A stretch of DNA of 64,000 nucleotides from Hondaea fermentalgiana (lineage: Eukaryota > Sar > Bigyra > Thraustochytrida > Thraustochytriidae): assembly GCA_014084085.1 (NCBI GenBank), contig NPFB01000097.1, forward strand, positions 91,720 to 155,719, read 5' to 3'. Positions 28,944 through 39,187 of this stretch are shown piece by piece. The notes beneath the pieces are model-generated. The model made no database searches. It was not told the origin of the DNA and saw only the letters and a list, made by a program, of their open reading frames with translations. The first letter of the stretch is position 1; every line of letters begins with the position of its first letter. The position numbers and the translations under genes are program-made.

Positions 28944-29502
28944 CGCCCGCGTACGCGCGTCCCGGGACGCGGCGTGGCGCGAGAAGGGTCCGCGCCGCGA
29001 GCTCGTTTGCGACAGAAGGCGATCTCGTTGCTGGCCTCCCGCGATGAGGCCGCGTCTCTCCCTTGCAGCACGTGCGCGAGCGCAAAGAGGGGCACGCGGT
29101 CTTGCGGCTACGCTCGGCGACCCGCGAGACGGCGACGCGAGCGCAGGGACCTTCCGGCGCACGCGCGCGGCCGGCGTCAGCGTCGCTCTTGCGATCGTTC
29201 GTTTGGACTTTGATCTGCGCCAGACTCTCCTCTTTTCCTCTACGTAGCGCCTAGGCGGCCCCTACTCTCGCCCGAAAGAAAATGCGCCACCTTGAGACTG
29301 GCCGGCCTCGGGGGAATCGACGCGCAGGCCTCGCGCCTTTCGGCCGGCGGCTGGACTGCCGCCCATTCGCCCTTCGCGCACGGCAGAAGGGCAACCGCGC
29401 GGGACGAGGCCGGGGCAGAAGCGACCAGCGACCCGGAGCTGCGCTATTCGAAGAGCGAGCACGTGCGGGCCTTTTCTGGCTCTCTCGCTACAGCCGACGG
29501 GG

Positions 29503-30530
29503 ATGTCGCATGTTTCGCGCGCGACCAAGGCTGTTTTCGATGCCGCCCCCCACTGTGAAAAGGTATACCTTGGCACGAGCGTGGGCGGCCAAATTAGCTC
29601 TATGGCTCACCGTGAGGCCGTGAGCGACTACCTCAAGAAGTACGGGAAACTCGCGAAACTTCGTTGCGGTTGCCCCAGCATGGACGATGTGGAGGACATG
29701 CGCACGTTTCTTTAGGTCAGGCACCTCATCGGGATGCAAACAACAAACCCAATTACGGAGGACAGGTATGCTGCCGCGTTGATTCTCCTAATGTTCCCTG
29801 AAGACGCTGATCCCCAGCGTAGCTGCTCCAAGAAACTCATCCAGTGGAAGATCGCGATGACGTTCATGACGTCCAAAGCGAAGCAGCCGCTGGCTTCGCC
29901 CGCCGTAGTCCGCGTCGTGTCTTGCATCTACACGATGCGCCCGCTCGAATCGAATGATTCGCACAACATGGCCATTACTCTATTGGCTTTCTTCATGCGG
30001 CGCGGGGGCTCCATTGCGCCCTGGGCGAGATACTGCAAGCCTGTTATAACATCGCCAAGCTGGGCAAAGGCCCGCTTCGGACGCGCTCCCGTTCTCACAT
30101 CGCAATCCAGTGCAGGGGGCGTTCTTTTCTCGGCGATCTACGGCTCATTTGTCGCACGGTTAGCGAAGAAAAGGACCCAGTCGTCCTGCGCGAACTTCCC
30201 CGCGCTTACAAGCCGTGGCTCTTGCACGCGGAAATGCTCGCGCTGGCGAGAAGTGGGCCGAGTCACATGCGCCAATCTACAAGGTAATCTAAAAGGACTC
30301 CGAAAAGTGGGCCGATTCCCGCGTCCCATTTGCCTTGCTTCAATCCTGGATCCCAGAGGCAAATCAGCCATGGTCCTCGTTGGGCAATGGGTTGGAAACG
30401 CTGATGGGTCATAGGCTATCAAATGTGATACCGGTGAAATAACTTTCGAAGAGTTGGCCAATTTTTTCGAGACTCTTACTGTGCCACACGGCGCATTGAT
30501 GGACAAAGTCGATCTTCATTCGGTCGGGAT
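29503..30530 (+). pseudogene. Possible decayed protein-coding remnant
   Basis: Unrecognised. A 70-codon frame at 29503-29715 (containing KKYGKLAKLRCGCPSMDDVED) is followed by a 226-codon frame at 29734-30414. In its last third, the protein-like text moves to other frames (LPRAYKPWLLHAEMLALARS near 30195, KWAESHAPIYK near 30250). That pattern fits either a broken gene with several frameshifts or chance open frames. No domain, transposase signature or terminal repeat was seen. Confidence 0.25.
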
Positions 30531-31053
30531 GTTGCGAGCATGAATATTACGTAATATTTAGATAGTCACAAAATGAGCAACAAATGAAAAACGAAAGATG
30601 AATTCACAAGAACAACAAAAAATGAGCAGTCCGTGCGCGCGCGCGCGTCAGGTCTTGCGACGGCCTCTCGTTTGCGCGCGAGAAAAGACGCGATCGAAGT
30701 CTTCGCAGTCCTTCCCTAATTCGCGGAAAGACGCATCGGTCTTAACCCATTATGGTTTAGAAAAAAAAACTAGCTAACCTAACCTGGTTGAGCGAGTGAA
30801 TTGTTCGGCAGACAGACGAGGAAAGGCACGCGCGCGCGGGATGGGAGAGCGCGGCTTCAAACATGGAGCGGATGGAGTCGAGGGCAGCGACGAAGGCGCA
30901 AAGTCATGGATCGGCCCAGTTGCGTCAGCGACCGGCGCATATGACGGTTATGAACGTTGCGAAACGAATTTTGAGACTTGACCGTTTCATGTTTCCTGCG
31001 CAACAAACAAATACACAACGCGCGTGAGGGAGTGTGAGTGACGCTCTGGGACG

Positions 31054-32040
31054 ATGGCGGCCATCATGGCCGCGGGGTCGGCGCGAAGGCTTCGCAGCGG
31101 CGGTATGATATGGACTCCTATTGTCGCGAGATCGCCACTACTTCAACCTCTGCGCAGCGCCAAAACAAGGCTGGCTGACAAGGCCGCAACTTGCAGAAGC
31201 TTGTCGACGGAAAGACCTCCAACACCGACATCCTTTACCTGGAAACCAGTGAGCCACCAAGGCGTGACGGTAGAGCTTGCGGGCTCCGAGGCGGCCCAGG
31301 ATGATCTCTCGCGGGATCTTGCGGCTCACCTCAAAGTTTGGAAGCTAGAAGGCCGCAAGGCTGTCTGGCTGCCTCTTGAAGTCGACACCTTTCATCTTGC
31401 CAAGACGGCGAGTGCGCTCGGGTTCAAATTCCATCATGCCAAAGGGGCAAAAGCCACCATGTACACCTGGCTTCCTGACGAGATTCCTGACAAGGTCCCA
31501 CCCTTTGGTTTCCATCAGGTTGGCGTTGGGGCATTAGTGCTCAATCAGCGCAACGAGATCCTTCTTGTCAAAGAGAAACATTCGCAATACGATCGCTGGA
31601 AAATGCCTGGCGGCCTCGTCGACCCAGGCGAGTTGCTGCCCGATGGAGCAAAGCGCGAAGTCTTTGAGGAAACCGGAATCCGCGCAGAATTCCGCTCTGT
31701 TCTTGCGTTTTGGCAGCGGACGATTTCTGCCGATCAGTCAGATCTTTACACCGTTTGCAGGCTTGAGTGCATGCAGGATCCGTCGCAATTGCGCATTCAC
31801 TTTGATCCGAATGAGATTCGCGCGGCTACATGGATGCCTGTCGAGGAGTACCTTGCCGAGCACGATCATCCCATGCTACGCACGGTACTCGAGCGTTCGT
31901 TTCCCACGCCGTCCAAGCGTGAAGAGGAAGCCGCCTTTTTGCCATTCTTTGAGCTTGCGCCAGAGGATTTGCAAATGCATCCAAGCAAACCGACGACTTT
32001 TCAGTCTTTCTTTGCAACACGCCGCACAGAAGCTGTATAA
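31054..32040 (+). CDS. Nudix hydrolase, NUDT6/plant NUDX-like, probably mitochondrial
   Basis: Hydrolyses nucleoside-diphosphate-linked compounds. 328 residues; ATG at 31054 with A at -3. The first 55 residues are Arg/Ser/Ala-rich, with no acidic residue until about 42, suggesting a mitochondrial presequence. A pre-Nudix domain (about 70-150; WLPLEVDTFHLAKTASALGF and TMYTWLP) matches NUDT6 and plant NUDX2/5/6/7/8-type proteins. The Nudix box at about 186-208 is complete (GGLVDPGE, then REVFEETGI). The substrate cannot be inferred; relatives act on ADP-ribose, NADH or CoA-like molecules. Confidence 0.9.
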   Translation: MAAIMAAGSARRLRSGGMIWTPIVARSPLLQPLRSAKTRLADKAATCRSLSTERPPTPTSFTWKPVSHQGVTVELAGSEAAQDDLSRDLAAHLKVWKLEGRKAVWLPLEVDTFHLAKTASALGFKFHHAKGAKATMYTWLPDEIPDKVPPFGFHQVGVGALVLNQRNEILLVKEKHSQYDRWKMPGGLVDPGELLPDGAKREVFEETGIRAEFRSVLAFWQRTISADQSDLYTVCRLECMQDPSQLRIHFDPNEIRAATWMPVEEYLAEHDHPMLRTVLERSFPTPSKREEEAAFLPFFELAPEDLQMHPSKPTTFQSFFATRRTEAV

Positions 32041-32586
32041 TGTGCAAATGCTTGGATGCATTTCATAGGAGAAAAGTCGCGCCTACGGTTCGAGCGTGAA
32101 CACGGATCTGCTCTTGGAAGTAACAAGGAGACGAATAGATAGGTTCTGATAAAAAAAATATAATCTGAGCAATGTTAGAAGTAGCAACAATGCAGGTGGA
32201 AAATGCGTGTTGTTTCTTGAAATTGGACCACAAAGAGATCTCTAAACCCTTTTCCTCTCCCTTCACGATGCCTTGGTCGTACTTCGCTTTGGTCCTTCTT
32301 TGCCTGTTAAACACGCTCATCCTTTTTCCTTTCAATGTAGGTCTTCGCTCTCTTTCTCAACACCCTGCACAAGATTTCAAAACGAAACTTGAAAGGAAGA
32401 GTTCTAAATTTTGACAAAGGCGCTCGCACAAAACAGTCAGAAAAGATGATTGATGTTAGCGACGCAGGTGTATGATTATTAATTTTTGGGATTGCGTGCA
32501 AAGCATAGTACGCTGCCGAAGGCAAGAGATATGTCGATTTGAAGGTAGAGAAAAGACGGGAAAGAAAAGAAGTGGAAACTCACAAA
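32041..32586. other. Convergent 3' intergenic region
   Basis: AT-richer 3' flanks of the Nudix and kinase genes. Nothing else seen. Confidence 0.6.
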
Positions 32587-34056
32587 CTAACTCGATGCCT
32601 GGAGCTCCTGGACGATCGAGTCGATGGATGCCGAAATCTGGCGCTCAAATGAAATGAGGTCGCCGCGCGCGCGCTTAAAAACGATAAGGCAGAGAATTGG
32701 GTCCTCGGAGGCAATCTTGATGGTGACCTTGACATGAATTTGTCCGTGGCCCACGTCAAAGATAGCCCGCAGCTTGGACTCATTCTTGTACGAGGTCTGC
32801 TCCACAAAGCAGTCCATGCTCTGGAATCGTTGCTTGATGAAGACCATGATCTCGTGTGGCTGCCTGTGTGAGGCGTACAAGTGCGTTTTCCGCGAAGACT
32901 TTTCATCGCCGCTCTGCAGCATGCGGTTGATGGCGCTTCCGGAGCACATGTTGATCAAATCAAAAGCATTGATATGCTTGGGGAACTCGCCGCGCTCACG
33001 ACCGGCAGTCGCAGCCTGAGCCTGGTCGTTCTCGTCGACGTCGCGCACAACAAAGCCGGCTCGCGGCGTCGACCCGAGGTCTGCCGGGGCCTTGGGCGGC
33101 GAACTTGCGGCGGGCGTGGCCATGGGCTCGTCCTCGTCCTCGTCCAAGTTATCCTCGTCCTCGTCCAAGTTATCCTCGTCCTCCTCCATGGAAGGCATGC
33201 TCGAGACACCGCCAGTGGCGTCGATGTCCGAGCAATCCGCGTACGGCCCGTCCTTGCGCCACCATGGGTGCTCCATGATTTGACGGATCGTATACCGCTT
33301 GGTGTGATCGACGACGAGAATTTTGCTGAGAAGATCCTTGACCTCGGGCGTAAACCACGAAGGGTAGGTAAAGTCTGCCTTTTGAATTTTGCGAAAAAGG
33401 GCGGCCATTGTCGGCTCGTCAAAAGGGAGGAAACCTGCGAGAAATACATACAAGATAACGCCGATACTCCACGTGTCTGCGAGAGAGCCGTCGTAGCCCT
33501 GATCGGCGAGAACCTCGGGCGCGACATAGTTGGGCGTGCCGCACGTGGTGTGCAGCAGGGACTGTCGGTCGGCCTCCGCGTCCTGCTCATAGAGTGCCGA
33601 GAGGCCAAAGTCACTGATCTTGAGATTTCCTTGGTCGTCCAGGAGAAGGTTCTCCGGCTTAAGATCACGATGGCAGACGCCCTGGCGATGGCAGTATTCG
33701 GTTCCTACACAGAGCTGCTGAAAGTAGAATCGGGCGGATTTTTCCTTGAAGCGACCTTCAGAGACGATCTTGTCAAAGAGTTCGCCGCCGGTCACGAGTT
33801 CCAGGACGATGAAGATCTTTGTGCGTGATGCAAGGACCTCTTTCAGCTGCACCACGTGGGGATGGCGGACGAGCTTCATGATGGAGATTTCCTTCTTCAC
33901 CTGAGAGCCCATATTTTGCCGCTGGATTTTCTCCTTGTCGAGGACCTTGATGGCCACCCACTCGCCATCTTCCTCTGAGTAGGCCTTTTTCACCTTGCCA
34001 AAGGTACCCTCGCCGAGGGTCCTGTGGATCGAGTACTTGCCGACCTTCTTGGGCAT
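32587..34056 (-). CDS. CIPK/SnRK3-like serine/threonine kinase with NAF motif
   Basis: 489 residues; ATG at 34056 with A at -3. The kinase domain (about 8-265) is complete: glycine loop GEGTFGKV, VAIKVLDKEKI (ATP Lys), HRDLKPENLL, SDFGLSALYE, then CGTPNYVAPEV. The sequence is of the SNF1/AMPK/CIPK group. An acidic linker (about 290-325) contains a duplicated NLDEDED unit. Next comes KHINAFDLINMCSG near 359-372, which contains the Asn-Ala-Phe (NAF/FISL) core by which plant CIPKs bind calcineurin B-like calcium sensors. A C-terminal domain of about 110 residues follows, ending in a long helix as in the KA1-like/PPI region. Whether a CBL partner exists here is unknown; none is in the window. Confidence 0.9.
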   Translation of the reverse strand: MPKKVGKYSIHRTLGEGTFGKVKKAYSEEDGEWVAIKVLDKEKIQRQNMGSQVKKEISIMKLVRHPHVVQLKEVLASRTKIFIVLELVTGGELFDKIVSEGRFKEKSARFYFQQLCVGTEYCHRQGVCHRDLKPENLLLDDQGNLKISDFGLSALYEQDAEADRQSLLHTTCGTPNYVAPEVLADQGYDGSLADTWSIGVILYVFLAGFLPFDEPTMAALFRKIQKADFTYPSWFTPEVKDLLSKILVVDHTKRYTIRQIMEHPWWRKDGPYADCSDIDATGGVSSMPSMEEDEDNLDEDEDNLDEDEDEPMATPAASSPPKAPADLGSTPRAGFVVRDVDENDQAQAATAGRERGEFPKHINAFDLINMCSGSAINRMLQSGDEKSSRKTHLYASHRQPHEIMVFIKQRFQSMDCFVEQTSYKNESKLRAIFDVGHGQIHVKVTIKIASEDPILCLIVFKRARGDLISFERQISASIDSIVQELQASS

Positions 34057-34856
34057 CGTGCTCGTCTGTTTGCCTTCGCCTCCCTACGTGATCTCTCTCT
34101 CTCTCTCTTGTCTCTCACTCGCTCTCTTTCTGCTTCCGCTGTTCCGACGTGCGATGCGGGTCTGCGCAACGTGCGTCCGAGAGGCCAGTGCGGAGAAACA
34201 CCCAGCCAGGCGAGGGGAGGGGCAATTGGATCGTCCGAGAGCCTATCGGCACTCGCTTCCTTCGACCCTGCTGCCAGCCTGCCTACCCTACCGACGCCTT
34301 GCTCGCTTCGTTCGGGAGGGGGTCTTTGTACGCACCGCGCGTCTCTCGGCCGCTACCAGCCAGCTCGCTCGCTCGCTAACGGCGCCTCGCTCGCACGAGG
34401 TCACGCCCGACGACACCACCACTCGCGCGTTGCGGCGTAAGTCGCGCGGCGAAGCGCGGCGCCGTCCGTTCGTCACGCGCTCCCGCGCCTGCCGTTGGCG
34501 TACTCGCGGCGCCGAGGACGTCGCTGCCGCTGCCGCTGCCGCTGCTGCTGTTGCTTTGCTGCTGCTGCGCTCGCGCGTCTGCGTCGCCCCGTCTGGCTCC
34601 CGCGGCGTCGAGGCGGACAGCGCGGTCCGCGGCGCTTCTCCAGCAGCGGCGAGGATGGGAGGGAGGGAGTAAGGACGTGTGCGCGGCGACGAGGGCGGCG
34701 AGGACGCGCGCGGCCGCGAGGAGGAGGAGCGCCGGAAGAAGGCGCGAGGCGCGAGGCGCGGAACCGCGGAGAGGCGCGGCGCGGGAAGCTAGCTAGCTCG
34801 CCGTGCGCGTGGCCGCGAGCGAGCGCGGTTTGGATTTGGATTTGAATTTACGCTGG

Positions 34857-34955
34857 TGCAGCTGCTGCGGCGGCTGCTGCGGCGGCTGCTGCGGCGGCTG
34901 CGGCTGCTGCGGCGGCTCCTCGTTCTCGTGCTCGTTCTCGTGCTCGTGCTTGTTG
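34857..34955. repeat. CTGCTGCGG nonamer and CTCGTG hexamer repeats
   Basis: About six CGGCTGCTG-type nonamers followed by five CTCGTT/CTCGTG hexamers. Confidence 0.75.
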
Positions 34956-35730
34956 AGCTTGTGCGCGAGGTCGAGGTCGAGCTCGAGGTTTGAGACCTGG
35001 CGGCCGCGGCGGCGCGAGAAGCCCTCACGCTCCTTCGCGGCGGCAAGCGAGCGAGCGAGCGAGGGAGCTGGCGAGGGAAGGGGCGCGCCTCGACGCGACG
35101 CGAGGGTCCGCGTCCAGCGCCGATGAATGAGCCTTTTCCGCGTCCGTCTCTCGCGCTCGATCTCGCTCAATCCCGCGCTCGCGCTTGCGCTCGGGCGCTC
35201 GGGCTTGCGCTCGGGCTTGCGCTCGGGCGCTCGGACGTGCGCGCGCTGCAGCTCAGGCTCGCGCTGCTCTCGGCGCGCGGTGTCGGGCGGGCGGGCGGGC
35301 AGGTCTAGGCGAACCGGGTTTGGCTGCTGCGAGATGGTTGACGCCGCGCCGCGCTTCGCCTCGCCTCGCGGCCTCTGCCGCTCACAGTGATGGACTGCGC
35401 GCCCTGCCCTGGCCTCTGGCCTGCGCTGTGGCGCAGCGCGACGCCCGCCTGCCCGCCGCGCGCGCAGGGCGGCGCCGCTGTGTGCGGGGCCGGGGGAGGT
35501 CACCGCGACGAGCGCCACGCGCCTCTTTGGATCCGCGCTGCGTTGCACAGCCGCGACTAGTTTTCCCCTGTGTTGCGCGGTATCCAGAATCTAGTTCTGC
35601 GTACTGAAAAACCTGGAGGACGTGGCCTGCGCCCCCACACGGGAGGCGACTGGACTCCGCGCCGGGCGAGGCTGGCTGGGGGGCCTTGACATCGTCCAAA
35701 ACTTCGGGTGATGCGACGCAGCTGAGGTGA

Positions 35731-36069
35731 ATGGACGAAGCCCTGGAGGTAGCCTGTAGTACTGCAGGGGGCCGAGAGGGAAAACTGGACAAGATCAATA
35801 CCTTCTACTTTACAGTTGCCGCTGCCGTCGGTGATCATGATGCGACACGTGTCACCCACACTGTGGACAGATGGATTCGGTTGGAAAAGACAAGGCTGGC
35901 AGAGTTTTGCGCAAGGCGTGAGGATAGGTTGATCTCTGTTTGGCGGAGGGCCAACGAAGAGCTCTACATGCATCCTTATTCCACGATATCCCGAAAGTCT
36001 GACTCACCTGTACTGGCGCCTCAAAAAGATGGACGCATGACATGGACTCCAAGCTTCGTGCTCATGTAG
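35731..36069 (+). CDS. Small hypothetical protein, doubtful
   Basis: 112 residues from an ATG. Composition is unremarkable and protein-like (RWIRLEKTRLAEFCARREDR), but no family is recognised. A 61-codon frame at 36042-36227 overlaps its end in another phase. The stretch stands alone between repeat-rich DNA and an unrelated gene. It could be a real small gene, an exon or chance. Confidence 0.22.
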   Translation: MDEALEVACSTAGGREGKLDKINTFYFTVAAAVGDHDATRVTHTVDRWIRLEKTRLAEFCARREDRLISVWRRANEELYMHPYSTISRKSDSPVLAPQKDGRMTWTPSFVLM

Positions 36070-36613
36070 CTCAAGGAATTTCGGACGCGGCCATCATATG
36101 TCATCGAAATAGATTCGTGTCTCTGGGAGATGATCGCTTCCACCGCGAATTCATAATGATCAATAGGACTGATCTTAAAAGGCTCTTGACTATCGGTTCA
36201 GAGGTTGAAGACGTTGACGGAACGTAAAAGAAAATCTGCTTCGTGGCTAGCACGAGGTGGGATGATTGAATGTATTGCAAATGTCTCTCGCTGCTATTCG
36301 AAGAAGTTCTGCCCGCATCGGTCTGCAATTTTTCCTGAGTCACGACTGCTTGCCTTCTTGATCTTGACATAAATCAAGCTCCAATAATCCGCTCACGCTC
36401 AACTGCAATCAGCGCGTCACAACCTTTGCAGCTCCTGCAGACTGGACTGACCGAGGCATCAAAGAGCGAACAAATCAAAAAACGTGCCGGACTGACGAAT
36501 CAGCGATCGTGATTGGACTCTCTTCATTGTAAAAGGTAAAATCTGGGAAAATTTAGGGATGAATGGGGCCACTTCGCAGCATGGTAGGCCTAAGGCGTCT
36601 CCTTCTTCAATTT

Positions 36614-38722
36614 TTAAAGCATCGGTTTGCTTTTCAACTCTTTGGCCCTTTCGGCTTGTCGACGCAGGTCGAACTCGACTTCGGTGATGAAAAGGAAAAG
36701 TTTGTTGAGGACTTCGACGGCCTCGGCGGCTACCTTATCAAGTCTCTCCACACGCGTCTTGAGCTCTTTTGCATTCTTTTCATAATATCGAGTGAGCTTT
36801 TCCGCTTCTTTCGCGGTGTCTGGCGCATGTAGCGCTCGAAGCGGCCAAACTCTGGTCACTCCCAGCTCTGACTTCACGATAGCAACACAAGCTGCGCGCT
36901 CGTCATCTTTTGGCACATCGTCAACTGGTTCGGAGTCGAACTTGAGCACGCACGCTATAGGAGGGTAGTGATCGAGGCCGATCACAATGGGCACATCATC
37001 AGGGGCAGGCGGACGCTCAGGCCCAACGAGCTCAGACGTCTTGCTCCACCTCTCTTCCAAGTCTGCATAATCTTGGTCGGACAAATCGCCAGTTTCTCCT
37101 GCCTCACGCGCATCACGCTCCTTGCGCAGCTGGTTCACCATGTTCCCGTCAAGTGTGAGAATACGTAGGCCAAACGGAAACCGAGTTCCATAGACATCGC
37201 GATCAATTGTCGCCGCGTCCGGCGTGTCGTTCACGAGCAGCTTCGCCACGTCCTTCTCGCTCATCTGCTCGTATTGCTCATTGTTATGCACGCCGCAATT
37301 ACCAGTGGTAAAGCTTGTCAGGCCGCTAGCGCGCGGGTCGAAACGAACGTTCTGCATGAAGGTTCCGTACATCTTGCGACTCTGCCCACGCCAATTGCCA
37401 GCGCCGATCATTGCATCCCACATACTCCACGCGTCTATATCGTGAAGCGTCTTAATTTTTCTCTGTACTGCAACGCGCCACGTAAAGAGCACGCTTGTGT
37501 TGATGCATCCTGACGGCCCATAAAGTACCAGAGGCACGTACAGCACGTTCGAGAGTCCCTCGGCGCGGAAAAGCTCCGGCATGGTGTTGACACCATCGTA
37601 ATTCCTAAGCCACTCGTCCATGGGTTTGCTGTCCTTGCCAAGCACTCGCAAGTCCTCGCGGTACGAATGGCGCTCAGACCAATGTTGCGCGCGCTGTGAC
37701 GCCAGATTGGAAAGTGACCGACAAGCTACTTCGACAGCGCGCTTGCTCGGCAAGGGGTCCCATTCACGTGCCTTCGCGAACGCTTTTCTATCCAAGAATT
37801 CAACGTGCAGCAAATAATCGAACTCCCGAAGCGTTGGAAAAGCTTTTGTGGAGCTCACTCCGACGCCGCCACCGACGATTCTGTCCACATGGGCCTGGAG
37901 TTGCAACTGAGTCTCGAGCATTTGTTGGGTTGAAAAGTTGACTGAGCATGACTGGAAATTGGTCTGCTCATTTTCCAAATGACTCGCGATATCTTGAACA
38001 CAGGGGAACTGCAGGCCGCTCAGGTAGTATAGGCGCGTATCACGGACGTGAGGCTTATATACGGCGACTTCCGAGGTCAAACTCGTCCTGTACCTGTTAC
38101 TTGGCAAAGAGGTAATCTTGACAGCTTTGGCGCCCAGATCGGCTAAGAGGACGACCGCTTCATGCATGATTTCGATGTCGATGGTGCGTTGGTACTCCTT
38201 TATCCAGATATAGCGCTTTTTCTCAAAGGGGTGCTGGCGGTAAAGCTCACCGAATATAAAGGTAGAATTGTAATTGTCTACAATCGGAAAGCGCTCCGCG
38301 AACGCAGCAACGCGGGTGCTAGAGACAGAGTAGACCTCTAGCCATTCGGAACCGCCGTAATACTCTTGGATGCGTTCACAGATGCGCGGGTTCTCCAGGA
38401 GAACTTTGTCGAGGACTACGAGCAAGTATTCAGGGAGCTTCTTGGAAGGCGGGGGGATTTCCGTGAGAAAGCAATCACATTCTCGCATGGTCATACGCGC
38501 GCTCCCCGTGATGCTTTGAGGTTCTTCGCTTCGAGTTTCTTTTTTGTTTCGAGTTCGGAGAAACCAGTGAAAGAACGATGGATACCAGCGTCGTCCTGGC
38601 GTGCGGGCTGTCGATCCTTGCACCTCACTGTCAGTCCCCTGGACATTTTCATTCGTCTGAGACTTCTCGCCTGCGGGCGCCGGAGCCAGCCCGCTAAAAG
38701 TTGTCCCTCGACCAGCGCGCAT
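36614..38722 (-). CDS. Unrecognised protein with C-terminal coiled coil
   Basis: 702 residues from the ATG at 38722. That ATG has C at -3, whereas the Met at 38488 (MRECDCFL, A at -3) fits this genome's start context better and would give 624 residues. The longer frame continues to a GTG at 38887. I do not recognise any family. Visible features are a hydrophobic N-terminal half with mixed alpha/beta composition, a Gly-rich turn IVGGGVGVSSTKAF near the middle and an acidic linker. Residues in the last 100 form a strongly charged coiled coil. No signal peptide, membrane span or nucleotide-binding motif is evident. Codon use is less GC-biased than in flanking housekeeping genes. It is divergent from the PD-(D/E)XK-like gene. 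Confidence 0.7.
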   Translation of the reverse strand: MRAGRGTTFSGLAPAPAGEKSQTNENVQGTDSEVQGSTARTPGRRWYPSFFHWFLRTRNKKETRSEEPQSITGSARMTMRECDCFLTEIPPPSKKLPEYLLVVLDKVLLENPRICERIQEYYGGSEWLEVYSVSSTRVAAFAERFPIVDNYNSTFIFGELYRQHPFEKKRYIWIKEYQRTIDIEIMHEAVVLLADLGAKAVKITSLPSNRYRTSLTSEVAVYKPHVRDTRLYYLSGLQFPCVQDIASHLENEQTNFQSCSVNFSTQQMLETQLQLQAHVDRIVGGGVGVSSTKAFPTLREFDYLLHVEFLDRKAFAKAREWDPLPSKRAVEVACRSLSNLASQRAQHWSERHSYREDLRVLGKDSKPMDEWLRNYDGVNTMPELFRAEGLSNVLYVPLVLYGPSGCINTSVLFTWRVAVQRKIKTLHDIDAWSMWDAMIGAGNWRGQSRKMYGTFMQNVRFDPRASGLTSFTTGNCGVHNNEQYEQMSEKDVAKLLVNDTPDAATIDRDVYGTRFPFGLRILTLDGNMVNQLRKERDAREAGETGDLSDQDYADLEERWSKTSELVGPERPPAPDDVPIVIGLDHYPPIACVLKFDSEPVDDVPKDDERAACVAIVKSELGVTRVWPLRALHAPDTAKEAEKLTRYYEKNAKELKTRVERLDKVAAEAVEVLNKLFLFITEVEFDLRRQAERAKELKSKPML

Positions 38723-39187
38723 GAGCTCCTGAGAAAAGTGCCACGCGCCCTTGCAACTCGTCGAGTGCGTGTCGCAGTCCGCCGCCCGCGGCTGGTGGGG
38801 GCGCCGTACAGACGAGTCCCCTGTGCCAGCGGCCACCTCCCCGCTGTGCCGATTTGGTGTTTGCTGGAGAACGAGAAAGGCAGCCACTCGAATCTGCTCG
38901 CCTAGCGCAGCTCCCGCGGGTTCTTCAAATTCAAGTTGCGTAGCTCAGGCGGGTTCTTCAAGTTGCGTAGCTCAGGCTGCACACCCTGCTGACTTGCGCA
39001 TTCTTTCTCGGATTTGTACGCGCGTAGTTCGCTTTTCACGGTCACTCAGGCGGCGACTCATCTTGGTCGGACACGAGCCTGGCGACGGACGCGGAGGTCG
39101 CGCGGCTGCAGACGCAAGCTTTGGCTAAGCCTGTAGCCGTCGCGAGTTTTGGTGCTGAGGGGTGTCGAGGAATATTTGACAAGACAA
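38723..39187. promoter_or_regulatory. Divergent promoter between two unrecognised genes
   Basis: 465 bp between head-to-head start codons, containing the direct repeat at 38916-38977. No other motif assigned. Confidence 0.4.
38916..38977. repeat. Direct repeat in the divergent promoter
   Basis: The unit GCGGGTTCTTCAA...GTTGCGTAGCTCAGGC occurs at 38916-38950 and again at 38949-38977. The copies are adjacent, and the second lacks six bases. Confidence 0.75.

Larger units (their letters stand above)
28744..31053. other. 2.3 kb intergenic region with possible gene remnants
   Basis: The left part is the Rab promoter with a CTCTG array. From about 29,500 to 30,530 several short plus-strand frames have protein-like composition but change frame repeatedly (see separate entry). 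30,540-31,050 is lower GC, with a short alternating GC run near 30,637-30,647, and then the Nudix promoter. No intact gene recognised. Confidence 0.5.
34057..36613. other. 2.6 kb gene-poor, repeat-bearing region
   Basis: 34057-35540 is extremely GC-rich and full of short repeats (CT run at 34097-34120; CTGCTGCGG nonamers at 34857-34917; CTCGTT/CTCGTG hexamers at 34917-34955). It shows only Arg/Ala-rich frames that I take as non-coding. 35560-36613 has normal GC and two small protein-like frames, of which 35731-36069 is listed separately. No recognised gene. Confidence 0.5.

Noticed and set aside
34793..35548. 251-codon minus-strand frame
   Set aside because: Arg/Pro/Gln-rich text produced by nonamer and hexamer repeats in very GC-rich DNA; no recognisable fold.
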